DNA of 64,000 bases, from positions 434,001 through 498,000 of the forward strand of contig JABTUK010000004.1 in the NCBI GenBank assembly GCA_015075405.1, given 5' to 3'. Shown piece by piece: positions 48,120-58,007 of this stretch. Below the pieces are notes generated by a model, which saw nothing but the letters and a program-made list of their open reading frames with translations, was not told the DNA's origin and made no database searches. How positions within the stretch are numbered: the first letter of the stretch is position 1; every line of letters begins with the position of its first letter. The DNA comes from Anaerolineales bacterium. Lineage in GTDB: Bacteria > Chloroflexota > Anaerolineae > 4572-78 > J111. Position numbers and translations under genes: made by a program.

Positions 48120-50699
48120 TCACTGGCCATGCTCGCTGGCTGCAATAACTATTTGGCTTAAGATTTGCCGGGTTACTTCTGCTTCGGTTTCAGCGTCGAA
48201 TAAAGCTATTTCTAAGCGGTAAACGCCGGGTTTGGCTTCAGCCGGTACGGTCAGCAGCCAGGGGTCCTGGACAATTTGCCCCGGCTGCCACCCGGTAGAA
48301 GGGTAGCCGCTCCGCACCGGGCGGCCCAGCCAGTAAGCCGCTTCCTGCCCTGCTTGATCCAACAGCCGCAGCAGAATCACATAATCGTGGCTGACCGAGG
48401 TCAAGGCTTGCCAATAAAGCGTAACCCACAGGTTGGCCCCCGGCGGCACCCTTTCCAATTCCAGGTTATACCCAATCAGAGCCAAATCATTGTTAACAGC
48501 CAGCCGGAATGGAGATGGTGGTTGAAAGGTAGCAGGGTAACTTTTGGCAATGTCCACCTGAATAGGTTTTGTATCCTCAGGCAGTTCAAAGTAACCGATA
48601 ATTTCACCGCTGTCGGTGCGAAAGCCGAATTGCAGAAAATAATCACCGGGCGGCATGCCCACCGGCAGAGTCAACGGGGCTTCGCTTTCGACAATAGACT
48701 CGCCGGTTTGATTGGCTGCTTCAAAGCCGGGGCGCGGCTGGGCGATAGCCTCAGCCCAAACGTAACCATCTACATCTACCAGGCGCACAAAAAAACGGTC
48801 GGTTGCCAATTGTCCTTCGTTGCGCCAAAAGAGGGCCAGTGGCAGGGTTTCACCTGCTGCGATTTCTACCTCACCCCCTGTCCTGCAAGGAGAGGAGGAT
48901 AGACACAGGTTGTAACCAAAGAGCGTCCCCCGCCCTTCGAGTTTGTGTCCGCCGCCGTAATACTGCCCCGCCGGGCCGGGATAAAGCCAGGCATACTCCA
49001 AACCATGTAGGGTAACGGTATGCACGGGTTTCTGGCGGTTCAGATAACTGATAATGGCCGGGTCGTGTTTACCGCGCTGCAACTGAGAAATGTAGATCGA
49101 GACATAATCGGCCTGCATCCAGCGCCCATCCAGGTTGTCGAGGGCAATAGTTTTACCCCGGTAAAGGGGTCTAATTTTTGTAGAGTTGGCCGTAGCAACC
49201 TTTAAATTCTCGACCCCCGGCAGGGTGTTCAAGTGAGCCGCAACCAAATCAAGCCCCTCGCCGCCAATGCCGACCGGCAAAATTTGGGCCGCCTGCTCGA
49301 TGCCGCCCAGGAGCGGATTCCAATAAGTATAATAGTAGGGATGATGAGGTAGGGTCAACGCAGCCTGCCCTCCCAAAACAAGCAAGGCTGCCAGCCAGGC
49401 CCAGGTTTTGATTTTGGCTTGCAAGGGTCGAATTTGGGCCGATGAAACCCCCTCTGTGGTTAGCCAGCGCCAGGCAGCAACCAACCCTATGGCAGCCATA
49501 ATATTGAGGGCAGGCAGCATAGGGATAACATAACGATCAAACTTGAGTTCCGAAAAGGTGATCAGGATCAGGTAGGGGATCAGATAAAACAGCATAATCC
49601 CCACAGCCAGTTTGACCGGACGCGACAGCCAGCGGGTCGGCCAGGTTACAACCAACAAGGCCAGCCCCAGCCACAACGCCGGGCCGGTACGGTACAACAA
49701 AACCACCGGATAAAATGATGGGCCAAGTTCCTTATAGTCAAGCAGGACGCCCCAGAAAAATGTGCCACTGCCCCCACCCTCCCCTTCAACAGCACGAAAA
49801 GCTACATAATCATACATTTCTCGAAGCGTTGCAACCGGCTCAATCCATAATGCCGGCCAGAGAAGCCACACGGCCAAAAGGAACGCCCCCATCCAGAGCA
49901 AAAGTGATCGTAAACCCTTCATGAGGTACTGACTGTTTGCTGTCAGCGGCTTTTGCTGCCCCGACGATGTTGAATGGGCCTCTTTTATGCCTGTATCACG
50001 TCGGCCTCCCCAAAATGGGGTACTGACGACCACCAATAACTCAATGGGCAACAACGCCACCGCCGAAACTTTGCTCAAAAAGGCCATTCCAGTTAAAACG
50101 CCAATTAAAATGAGGTAACGAAGACGAGGCTGGGCTAAGTAAAAGAGCAAAGCCAGCAAGGCTAACGTACTCAGGCTAGTCAACATACCCTCAGTCCGTA
50201 CGGCCCGGGACTCGGTTAACAAGAAAGGATCAAAAGCCAACAGAAAACCAGCCAGCCAGGCCACTCCGCTGCCAAATATCTGCCTCACCAGGAGCACCTG
50301 TAAAACGAGGATAAGGGTGTTTGCTATGCCAACCGCCTGACGTTTATAAGCGAGAGTCTCGATACTGGGGTCTGCCCCCACCGCCGCGGGCCAATCGCTA
50401 AAACCGTTCAGGCCGAACTTCGCCCAGCTTCCAATTGTTTCTACCCACATTAAAGTCACACCCGGATGTCCGGCGTGGTAAGTTTGGGCCAGATCGCCGT
50501 TGGCCAAAGCCTGGGTAAACTTGGCTGAACCTTCCAGCCAATAGAATTCATCGGGCCCCACAAAAACATCCAGGCTGAGCACACGCGGCCAGAGCGCCAG
50601 GACAAAAATAACGGCAGCTAAGACCAGGGGGGACTGCCATAGAGATTGCGCCGACAAACGGGGCAAGACGCCCGTAGAAGAACTAACTTGAGTAGACAT
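48120..50699 (-). CDS. GT39/PMT-like membrane glycosyltransferase A
   Basis: This 859-residue integral membrane protein starts with a helix and the GT-C catalytic loop VGPDEFYWLEGSA (~45), and has ~10 further helices up to ~440. The rest is extracytoplasmic, with two beta-domains (TDRFFVRLVDVDGYVWAE; VTLYWQALTSVSHDYVILLR, GVYRLEIALFDAE). GT-C enzymes use lipid-linked sugars to glycosylate proteins or lipids. A repeat-derived segment with HSTSSGQQ and LTANSQYL-like text (~235-255) is inserted in frame. The sugar and acceptor are unknown. Confidence 0.88.
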   Translation of the reverse strand: MSTQVSSSTGVLPRLSAQSLWQSPLVLAAVIFVLALWPRVLSLDVFVGPDEFYWLEGSAKFTQALANGDLAQTYHAGHPGVTLMWVETIGSWAKFGLNGFSDWPAAVGADPSIETLAYKRQAVGIANTLILVLQVLLVRQIFGSGVAWLAGFLLAFDPFLLTESRAVRTEGMLTSLSTLALLALLFYLAQPRLRYLILIGVLTGMAFLSKVSAVALLPIELLVVVSTPFWGGRRDTGIKEAHSTSSGQQKPLTANSQYLMKGLRSLLLWMGAFLLAVWLLWPALWIEPVATLREMYDYVAFRAVEGEGGGSGTFFWGVLLDYKELGPSFYPVVLLYRTGPALWLGLALLVVTWPTRWLSRPVKLAVGIMLFYLIPYLILITFSELKFDRYVIPMLPALNIMAAIGLVAAWRWLTTEGVSSAQIRPLQAKIKTWAWLAALLVLGGQAALTLPHHPYYYTYWNPLLGGIEQAAQILPVGIGGEGLDLVAAHLNTLPGVENLKVATANSTKIRPLYRGKTIALDNLDGRWMQADYVSIYISQLQRGKHDPAIISYLNRQKPVHTVTLHGLEYAWLYPGPAGQYYGGGHKLEGRGTLFGYNLCLSSSPCRTGGEVEIAAGETLPLALFWRNEGQLATDRFFVRLVDVDGYVWAEAIAQPRPGFEAANQTGESIVESEAPLTLPVGMPPGDYFLQFGFRTDSGEIIGYFELPEDTKPIQVDIAKSYPATFQPPSPFRLAVNNDLALIGYNLELERVPPGANLWVTLYWQALTSVSHDYVILLRLLDQAGQEAAYWLGRPVRSGYPSTGWQPGQIVQDPWLLTVPAEAKPGVYRLEIALFDAETEAEVTRQILSQIVIAASEHGQ

Positions 50700-50781
50700 A
50701 CTTAGGATCGCGAATTAAATAGCTTCTGCAATCTCGTTCCCAAACTGAGTTTGGGAACGAGATTGCACTTGAGTAGACATA
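50686..50781. repeat. 15-bp direct repeats around a hairpin insertion
   Basis: ACTTGAGTAGACATA occurs at 50686-50700 (containing the ATG of the downstream gene) and at 50767-50781. Between them is a 66-bp segment holding the perfect palindrome 50729-50765. The layout is that of a small inserted element with duplicated target. Confidence 0.72.
50729..50765. repeat. perfect 18-bp palindrome
   Basis: caatctcgttcccaaact, one loop base, and its exact inverse. The arm word ctcgttcccaaact also occurs at 11771-11784. Confidence 0.9.
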
Positions 50782-50783
50782 AT

Positions 50784-53777
50784 TTAATTAATCGGTAAAG
50801 TTTCCAGAAAAACAGAATTTTCGCCGCCAGCCACCCTCAGCCGTTCGCCCGTGGCCGGATCATACATCCCGACAATCAGCCGGTAATCGCCGGGGGCAAG
50901 GTTGTTAAATTCAATGAGATGCCGGTCGGCAATGACCTCGCCTACGGCCCAGTCAGGGGTGGAAATAGCGCCTTCGGCGGGCAGCCCATCGTGCTGGGCG
51001 ACAACCTGTCCCTCAGCATTAAGCAAATGAGCAAACACGGTATAGGATGCCGCTAACTTTTGGCCTGCCTGCCAATACAGGGTTAAACGCAGCCGGCCTC
51101 CGCCGGTCAGCGGCTCCGTAGACAGGTCATAACCAAGCAGGGTAACTTGTTCGCCAAGCTGAACATTAACCGAGTTAGGCAGCGCCGGAATCTCGAAACG
51201 CTGGGGGCGTTTGAGAACCGTTACCGGTCCCAGCTTTGTCTGGCCCGCCTGGGCTTCGGTTGCCGCATCAAAGAGGGTGACTTGCAAAGTATAGTCACCG
51301 GGGACGACGGCGGCGGGCAGTTCCAGTTGCCAGGGATCGCGAACTGATTCACCCACACTCCAGGCCGAGGTTGGATAACCGCTAAAAACGGGACGTCCCA
51401 GCCAATAAGCGGCTTCCTGGCCGTGCTGATCGAGCAGTTGAATCGCCATCACATAATCCTGCTTCAAATGATCCCCGGCCTGCCAATAGAGGCTCAGCCA
51501 GGTGGGCCGGCTAAGAAACAGAGTGTTCTGAGGCAGGTCAAAACCCAGCAGAAACAACTGGGGGGCGACTTCTTGCTCAATCCGTTGGGTTATAGATAGA
51601 TCAACTTGAGGGATACTGGCCGGTTTGGTCACAGTAACTTGGCTGCCTTCATTGGCCAGAGAGAAAACACCCAGCGTCTCCTGCCGTGCCTGGTCAAAAA
51701 CGCCGGCACGCAGAAAGTAAGTTCCGGGCGGTGTGCCAACGGGTATGGTCAGGCCGGCATGACTTTCAACAATATATTTATCGGTCTGAGCGGCTCGTTC
51801 AAAAGCGGGCAGGGGTGTGGCGGTCGTCTCAGCCCAGACGTACTGGTTAGCATCCACCAATTGCAGAAAGAAATCATCCGCCGGGGTCATTCCTTGATTT
51901 TGCCAATAGAATTTGGCGGTTATTGTCTGACCAGGCGCGGCCTGCCTCTGGCTTAAATCGTAGCCCAGGAGCGTCGCCTTGCCGGCCAGCGTGCTTGGCC
52001 CGGCAAAATATTGAGCGCGCGGCCCCTCGTAAATCCACAGATAATCCACACCCTCGATTTTGACGACATGATCGAGTTTTAGGTGGGCTAAGTAGTCGGC
52101 CATATATGGTTCGAGCTTCTCGCGTTGCAGATGATAGCGGCGCAGGATAATGTAATCGGCCTGAATCCAGGGCTGCTCCGGCACCCAGCGAATGGTTTGC
52201 CCTTTAAAAATTTGGGTAAAGCCGCGGGTGCTGCGGGTGGCTACCCGCAGTTGGGCTGCATTGGGTTTACTATTCAAGTAATCGGCCCCGGCGCTCAAAT
52301 CCAAATCCCACCCCACCTGTAAACTGTCGCCGGCCCATAGATCGCCCAGTACCAGCGGATTCCAATAGAAATAGTAATAAGGATGGACCGGTAAGATAGT
52401 CGCCATCTGGACCAGCAGCATCGCCGCCACTGCGCCCACGGCGGCTCGCTCAGGCCGGATACGGTTTAACCAACGCCGGCCCCAGTTTTGCCCCAGCCAG
52501 ACCCAGCCGATGGCTGCCACCACATCCAACACCGGAAAAATGGGTAGTAAATACCAGTCTCGCTTGAGAGTGCCAATGGTCATCAGGAGGCCATAGATCA
52601 GCGCAAAAAGGAGCAGCAGCACGGTCAATAGAGGTTGGTGGCCCCCCATAAGGGCCGGAAAGAACTGCCACTGCCGGCCGGGTTTGGAGCGACGGAAATA
52701 GGTCTGCCCCAGATAGCCAAAGGCCGCTACCAAGCCCAGAACAGCCAGCGGGGTAACGCGTAAAATATAAACCACCGGATAGTACAAAGGCAGAAGCTGG
52801 TCGGTGTAAAGCTGGCCGAAAAAGAAGTTCTCACGGCCACTAACCCCTACGTCAGATACAAAAGCAGCCACATGACCCAACGCCTGAAGCGGCGCAACCC
52901 ACATGGCCGGCCATAAGAGCCAGAATGTGGCTATTGCTAAAACAATCCAACTCAGCCAGACGGCGGCTAACGGCTTGATAAAATCGAAATGAAGCAGGGA
53001 CCCCCAGAGAGGGGTGGACTGCTTGTCCCCCTCTTGAAATTCCTGCCACTTGAAATATCCCAGCAGAATCAGCGCGGCGAGACCGGCCCAGCCAATCAGG
53101 CTAATGGCTGAGATTTTTGTCAGCAGGGCCAGGCCGGCCATGAGGCCGGAGAAAAACAAATAGGAGCGGTGTCCATAAAGCCAGTAGTTCAAATAGGCCA
53201 GAATGGCCAGCAAGGCCAGGCTGGCTAGCAGCCCTTCACCCCGCGAGGTACGAGAGTCGGCCAGGAAAAAAGGGTCCAGCGCCAATAATATTGCGGCCGT
53301 CAGCGCAACCCAGCGTCCATACAGCCGGTGCAGCAGGCGATAGGCCAGAATGATAGCCAGGATATTAAAAATGATCAGGGGCATGCGCCGCTGGATCAAT
53401 AAATCAAGGGTCGGTTCAAGCTGGAAATCAGGCCAGGTGGCTAATGCGGTAGCCTGGACTCCATTAAACCAGGCCCATCCATACTTTAAGCCCATCACCA
53501 GGGAGTGGCTGAGAAAAATAGTAATACTGGGATTACCTGGGCCTACAATTGTCCCTGTCCAGTTGCCCTGGAGCAAAGCCATAAAAAAGTCGTGTGACCA
53601 GGTCCAGTAATGGGTTTCATCGTGAGCCAGAAAGGCATTCAGCGAAGTTAACCGGGGCAGAGCGGCCAGCAGCAGTACACCGCCCAATACCAGCCACTCA
53701 ACCCAGTTCTTTGTATCTTCTCTCAGCCCTGGCGAGACTACTTTTGGCTTGAGTTGTTCAAACGGAACGATTCGCAT
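50784..53777 (-). CDS. GT39/PMT-like membrane glycosyltransferase B
   Basis: At 997 residues it is the largest of the set. The catalytic loop is AHDETHYWTWSHDF (~50). About 11-12 membrane helices run to ~480 (LWPAMWVAPLQALGHVAAF is typical). Three beta-modules follow: FYWQNQGMTPADDFFLQLVD, LSLYWQAGDHLKQDYVMAIQ and LTLYWQAGQKLAASYTVFAH. Each ends in text like GDYTLQVTLFDAAT or DYRLIVGMYDPATGER. It shares this plan with its neighbours, but the sequences differ enough to indicate old duplication. Confidence 0.88.
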   Translation of the reverse strand: MRIVPFEQLKPKVVSPGLREDTKNWVEWLVLGGVLLLAALPRLTSLNAFLAHDETHYWTWSHDFFMALLQGNWTGTIVGPGNPSITIFLSHSLVMGLKYGWAWFNGVQATALATWPDFQLEPTLDLLIQRRMPLIIFNILAIILAYRLLHRLYGRWVALTAAILLALDPFFLADSRTSRGEGLLASLALLAILAYLNYWLYGHRSYLFFSGLMAGLALLTKISAISLIGWAGLAALILLGYFKWQEFQEGDKQSTPLWGSLLHFDFIKPLAAVWLSWIVLAIATFWLLWPAMWVAPLQALGHVAAFVSDVGVSGRENFFFGQLYTDQLLPLYYPVVYILRVTPLAVLGLVAAFGYLGQTYFRRSKPGRQWQFFPALMGGHQPLLTVLLLLFALIYGLLMTIGTLKRDWYLLPIFPVLDVVAAIGWVWLGQNWGRRWLNRIRPERAAVGAVAAMLLVQMATILPVHPYYYFYWNPLVLGDLWAGDSLQVGWDLDLSAGADYLNSKPNAAQLRVATRSTRGFTQIFKGQTIRWVPEQPWIQADYIILRRYHLQREKLEPYMADYLAHLKLDHVVKIEGVDYLWIYEGPRAQYFAGPSTLAGKATLLGYDLSQRQAAPGQTITAKFYWQNQGMTPADDFFLQLVDANQYVWAETTATPLPAFERAAQTDKYIVESHAGLTIPVGTPPGTYFLRAGVFDQARQETLGVFSLANEGSQVTVTKPASIPQVDLSITQRIEQEVAPQLFLLGFDLPQNTLFLSRPTWLSLYWQAGDHLKQDYVMAIQLLDQHGQEAAYWLGRPVFSGYPTSAWSVGESVRDPWQLELPAAVVPGDYTLQVTLFDAATEAQAGQTKLGPVTVLKRPQRFEIPALPNSVNVQLGEQVTLLGYDLSTEPLTGGGRLRLTLYWQAGQKLAASYTVFAHLLNAEGQVVAQHDGLPAEGAISTPDWAVGEVIADRHLIEFNNLAPGDYRLIVGMYDPATGERLRVAGGENSVFLETLPIN

Positions 53778-53882
53778 CTAACCCATTTCTATGGCAAAAT
53801 AGTTGCCTGTTTTCAGGCAGGCCGTGGCCGAACCCATACTTTGCCATGCCTTAGATAATTGCACAAATTTTTCAGGGATGAT

Positions 53883-55028
53883 ATGCCGCGACGGATGCTC
53901 TTGATTTTATTTGGCCTGGCCACAGGGCTGCTGCTGATAGAAGGCTGCCTGCGTTTGTTGGGCGATTTTTTACCCGAAGGGCTGCGCTATCGGGCCGGCC
54001 TGTCTCGCTTTCACGCCCAGATGGATGGCATCTACGTACCTGATCCTTACCTGTGGCATAAAAGTGTAGCGGGGATTGATCGCACCATTACCGGCCATCC
54101 TGACTACGATTTTCGCGTGCAAACCAATGCCCTGGGCTATGACGGGATTGGTTTTCGGGATGACGGCATCAACGACTCCTCACCCATTATCGCCCTCGGC
54201 GACTCTTTTACCTGGGGCGACGGCATAGACAATGATAAAATTTGGGTCGAACGCTTAGAAACCGAAAGCGGGCGTGACGTGGTCAACCTGGGCATGAGCG
54301 GTTACGGTTCCCAGCAAATTCTTCGTCTGCTGCAAACCTATGGCCTGCCGCTCAAACCCCGGCTGATTTTATGGGGTTTCTTTCCCAACGATTTTAACGA
54401 CTCCGGCCACTTTGCCTGGCGCGAAGAAACCGGCCGTTTGGCCAAACAGGCCCCTGAGCCAAAACCCTGGACAGAGACGCTCGACCGGGAACTGCGCATT
54501 TATTCGGTGGCCTATACCTGGCTGGTCAGCCCCTTTGAAGAGCCGGACGACAATGAAGAGTATGAACGCCTGTACTACACCGACAACACCCTTAACCTGA
54601 GCTTTGTCTTGCGTTCTTATTGGGGCAAGCGCCTCGACCCCAGCGACAAATATACCGGGCCGGGCCTGGTTTATACCCAGCAAGCCCTGGCCGAAGCTCA
54701 GACGGCGGCCGGCCAGCTCAACGCCGAATTGGTAGTGCTGCTTTTTCCCTCAAAAGAACAAGTCTATTGGCCTATCGTTTCAACCCTGGCAGACAACGCG
54801 GCTGATTTTAAGGTCAATTGGCCGCACGATGAGGTCAAAGCCTGGTGCCAGGCCAACGGTGTACGCTACCTTGATTTGACTCCTGTTTTTGCCGCCCATG
54901 CCGCCCAGGGTGAGCAGCTTTACTACCGTTTTGACGCTCACTGGAACGAGGCCGGACACAAACTGGCCGCTCAAACCATCCGCCAATATCTGGCCGAAAA
55001 TACGCCCTTCCTGGCTGCGTCTGAATAA
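53883..55028 (+). CDS. membrane-anchored SGNH/GDSL hydrolase-like protein
   Basis: The protein has an N-terminal anchor (LLILFGLATGLLLIEGCL) and an SGNH hydrolase domain: IIALGDSFTWGDG with the nucleophile Ser (~101), GMSGYGSQQ, FFPNDFND with the Asn, and a C-terminal DAHWNEAGHKLAAQTI with Asp and His. Such proteins acetylate or deacetylate cell-surface sugars (AlgX/PatB-like). The ATG at 53883 follows AGGGA. It begins a divergent pair with the glycosyltransferase C gene, which starts 9 bases after its stop, so a role in modifying the same glycan is likely. Confidence 0.87.
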   Translation: MPRRMLLILFGLATGLLLIEGCLRLLGDFLPEGLRYRAGLSRFHAQMDGIYVPDPYLWHKSVAGIDRTITGHPDYDFRVQTNALGYDGIGFRDDGINDSSPIIALGDSFTWGDGIDNDKIWVERLETESGRDVVNLGMSGYGSQQILRLLQTYGLPLKPRLILWGFFPNDFNDSGHFAWREETGRLAKQAPEPKPWTETLDRELRIYSVAYTWLVSPFEEPDDNEEYERLYYTDNTLNLSFVLRSYWGKRLDPSDKYTGPGLVYTQQALAEAQTAAGQLNAELVVLLFPSKEQVYWPIVSTLADNAADFKVNWPHDEVKAWCQANGVRYLDLTPVFAAHAAQGEQLYYRFDAHWNEAGHKLAAQTIRQYLAENTPFLAASE

Positions 55029-55037
55029 CTGCCTCCG

Positions 55038-57995
55038 ATGGCTCTTTCCACTGCTTCAACACAAAACAATCAGCGCCAGCGTTGGCTAAATTTCAGATTG
55101 ATTTTGCTGTGGATCATTATGATCGCTGTGGTCATGCTGCCGCGCCTGCTCAATCTGGATCTGTTTGTTGGCCCAGACGAACTGGCCGAATTGGGTCGCA
55201 ATAATAACTTCGCCCTGGCCCTGGCCAGAGGCGACCTGCCGGGAACGCTGGTCGGAGACGGCAAACCCTCGGTGACGCTGATGTGGATCAATACTATCGG
55301 GGTGACCGGCCAATGGTTATGGGGGCAACTGAGCGGCAGTCCGCGCCCGTTTGAACAAGTTGTCGCTCCGGAGCGCCCTTTTTCCGTCTGGCCGGAACGG
55401 CGGCTGTTCCTGGCCCTGGTCAGTGGCTTGCAGATTTTAGCCGCGTGGCCGCTGCTGCGCCGTCTCTGGAGTGAGCAAATTGCCACCGTAGCCGTAGGCT
55501 TGATGGGGCTGGAACCATTATTGCTGGCCTTTACCCGCATGATCCGGGGCGACGCCTTGCTGGCCGGCTTTATGATCCTGTCGCTGCTGGGGGCACTGGC
55601 CTTTCTGAAAACCGGCCAACAGCGCTACAATTGGCTCTCCGGCGCTATGGCCGGACTGGCCGGGTTGACCAAACTCTCCGGCGGAGCGATTGTAATAGCA
55701 GTAGCCCTGCTGTATGGTGTTGCCCTCCTAAAAAAGACGGAAGACGGAAGACGGAAGACGGAAGTTAAATTTTCATCCTTCATCCTTCCTCCTTCCTCCT
55801 TCCTCATCTGGCTTCTTGCTGCCGCTGTTGCTTTCTTTGGCCTCTGGCCGGCCTGGTGGTTTCGACCCGGAGAGACATTCGACTTGTTGTGGCATAAGGG
55901 GCTTTTCCATGCGGTTGAAGCAGCCAGCGGGCAGGCCGACCTTTATTTTTGGGGCGCAGTCCATCCCGCCGGGCCGGGGCCGTGGTTTTACCTCGTGCTG
56001 GCCGGACTGCGGTTGACGCCCTGGCTGATTTTGGGGAGTTTGATCGCCCTGGGCCGCTGGCTCTGGTTAACCCTACGCGGGCGCGCTCCCCTGGATTTGA
56101 ACATGGTGGGCTTGCTGCTCTACCTGGGGGTCTATGGTCTGGTCATCACCCTCCCCAGTCAAAAAATTGACCGCTTTTTCACGCCTATTATCCCCGCCCT
56201 GGCTATTTTGACCGCTATCGAAATTGCTCGTATAACTTTATGCCTATCCGAAAAACTAAATCGCCACCCGAAATCAGCAGACAAAACGCCTCACGCTTCA
56301 CGCATCACGCATTACACACCACGTTTCCTCTATCTCTCTCTTATCCTTATCGCTCTGGCTCTTCTCTGGCATATCAGCCGCTACCATCCCCTCTACTCGA
56401 CCTATTTCAACCCGTTGAGTGGCTCGCCGCAGTTCTGGAAATGGGCCTTGCCCATCGGTCACGGCGAGGGAGTCAACAGCGCCTTAATCCACTTGGCCGG
56501 TCAGGGTGACATGTCACAAAAGACGCTGGTTTGTGGGACAAATTTGCCGCGCTGCGAACCCTTTTTCAGCGGAAAATTATTACCCCAGGAAGACCTGCGC
56601 TCTGGGGCCTGGTTCAAAGCCGATTATGTGTTGTGGCATGTTGACGAGGAGCAAATGGGGGTTTTTCCCGCCGAAGTCCTGGCCTATCTGCGCCGCCAAC
56701 CGCAAATCTATGTGGCTCACTATCACGGCCTCGACTATTCCTGGCTGCATACAATCCCTAAACCTGCTTTTCTGGCTTCCAGAGCCAGGCTGGAAGGCGT
56801 TGCCCGGCTTTTTGGCTACGACGCCGCGGGCCAGGATTTGAGCCGGCTGGCGCCGGGGGATGCGATCAAGTTGCATATCTATTGGCAAAATGAGGGCCAG
56901 GCTCATCAGCAGCAGTTTTGGTGGCGGGTGGTGGATCATTCCGGCTATGTTTGGAGCGAGGCCGTAACCCAGCCACTGCCTGATTTTGCAGCCGAAGCCG
57001 TTAAAAAAGGGGCAGTTGTGGAAGGAACAGTCAAATTGACCCTGCCGCCCGATCTGCTTCCCGGCCCTTATGCCTTGCAGGCCGGCTTTGCCAACAAGGC
57101 AGGAGAAGTGGGCCAATTTCCGCTTCCAGCCATCGGAAGCAGGTTGACCGTTACCGGCATACCGGCTGGTTCAACCCAGCCCGGCCAGAGTGTGGATTAC
57201 TTGATCGCTCCGGGGCTGCGCCTGCGAGGGTTTGATCTCTCCAGCGAGGAGGCGACTCCCGGCGACTCGTTGTGGCTGACTCTGCATTGGCAGGGCGTTG
57301 AGATGATGCCCCAGGATTATACGCTCACCCTGCGCCTCATTGACTCAAACGGGCAGGCGGTGATGGCGTGGGCTGGACTTCCACCCGTATCCGCTGTGTA
57401 CCCCACCTCCACCTGGTCGGCTAACAGTTATGTGCGTGGTCCCCATCTGCTGTCGCTGCCAACAGGCTTGGCTCCGGGACAATATAAGTTTGATCTGGCT
57501 TTGACGGGGGCGGCAGAATCCATTCAATTGGGTGAGGTCAACGTAGTGACCCGTAAGGCTGTTTTCGACCCGCCGCCGGTGCAATTTTCGGCTGATGTTG
57601 CTTTTGGCGACGTAGCTACCCTGCTGGGCTATGATCTGGCCGGCACTCTGTCGCCAGAGGGGGCGCGTGTGGCAGTAACGCTTTACTGGCAAGCTCAAAG
57701 GAAAACAGCCCAGCCTTATCAAGTGAAGCTGCGCCTGGTGGATGGCCGCAGCGGCTCCCTGCTGGCGGAGCAGACAGCCGAACCGGCCCAGGGCGTTGCG
57801 CCCACCAGCGAGTGGCAAACCGGAGAAATTATCACCGACCGGCATGAGCTGACAATTGCCAGCAGCCAACCCACTTCGGTAAATCTGGAAATCCAAATGT
57901 TGGCCAATACCCTCCAGCCGGTACCCTTAGCCGACGGCCAGCCGTTGTTGCTTGTGCCGGAGGTGCAGCAGAAAGTGTCCTGGCGCACCCAATAG
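55038..57995 (+). CDS. GT39/PMT-like membrane glycosyltransferase C
   Basis: A 985-residue GT-C protein whose catalytic loop is VGPDELAELGRNNNF (~43). Two repeat-derived segments are carried in frame: ~residues 233-256 (gacggaa/catcctt repeat at 55735-55804; KKTEDGRRKTEV) and ~417-430 (cacgcatcacgcatta repeat at 56286-56322; ASRITHYTPRF). Both lie in loops between membrane helices. The C-terminal half has beta-modules as in its neighbours, the last reading VTLYWQAQRKTAQPYQVKLR. The function is probably transfer of a sugar from a lipid carrier. Confidence 0.88.
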   Translation: MALSTASTQNNQRQRWLNFRLILLWIIMIAVVMLPRLLNLDLFVGPDELAELGRNNNFALALARGDLPGTLVGDGKPSVTLMWINTIGVTGQWLWGQLSGSPRPFEQVVAPERPFSVWPERRLFLALVSGLQILAAWPLLRRLWSEQIATVAVGLMGLEPLLLAFTRMIRGDALLAGFMILSLLGALAFLKTGQQRYNWLSGAMAGLAGLTKLSGGAIVIAVALLYGVALLKKTEDGRRKTEVKFSSFILPPSSFLIWLLAAAVAFFGLWPAWWFRPGETFDLLWHKGLFHAVEAASGQADLYFWGAVHPAGPGPWFYLVLAGLRLTPWLILGSLIALGRWLWLTLRGRAPLDLNMVGLLLYLGVYGLVITLPSQKIDRFFTPIIPALAILTAIEIARITLCLSEKLNRHPKSADKTPHASRITHYTPRFLYLSLILIALALLWHISRYHPLYSTYFNPLSGSPQFWKWALPIGHGEGVNSALIHLAGQGDMSQKTLVCGTNLPRCEPFFSGKLLPQEDLRSGAWFKADYVLWHVDEEQMGVFPAEVLAYLRRQPQIYVAHYHGLDYSWLHTIPKPAFLASRARLEGVARLFGYDAAGQDLSRLAPGDAIKLHIYWQNEGQAHQQQFWWRVVDHSGYVWSEAVTQPLPDFAAEAVKKGAVVEGTVKLTLPPDLLPGPYALQAGFANKAGEVGQFPLPAIGSRLTVTGIPAGSTQPGQSVDYLIAPGLRLRGFDLSSEEATPGDSLWLTLHWQGVEMMPQDYTLTLRLIDSNGQAVMAWAGLPPVSAVYPTSTWSANSYVRGPHLLSLPTGLAPGQYKFDLALTGAAESIQLGEVNVVTRKAVFDPPPVQFSADVAFGDVATLLGYDLAGTLSPEGARVAVTLYWQAQRKTAQPYQVKLRLVDGRSGSLLAEQTAEPAQGVAPTSEWQTGEIITDRHELTIASSQPTSVNLEIQMLANTLQPVPLADGQPLLLVPEVQQKVSWRTQ
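55735..55804 (+). repeat. in-frame gacggaa/catcctt repeat in glycosyltransferase C
   Basis: gacggaagacggaagacggaag is opposed by catccttcatccttcctccttc. It sits in a loop of the membrane domain without breaking the frame. Confidence 0.75.
56286..56322 (+). repeat. in-frame cacgcatcacgcatta repeat in glycosyltransferase C
   Basis: Words of the gatgcgtga family (compare 14871-14922) are translated as HASRITHYT-like text. Confidence 0.65.
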
Positions 57996-58007
57996 TTTCC
58001 GTATAAT

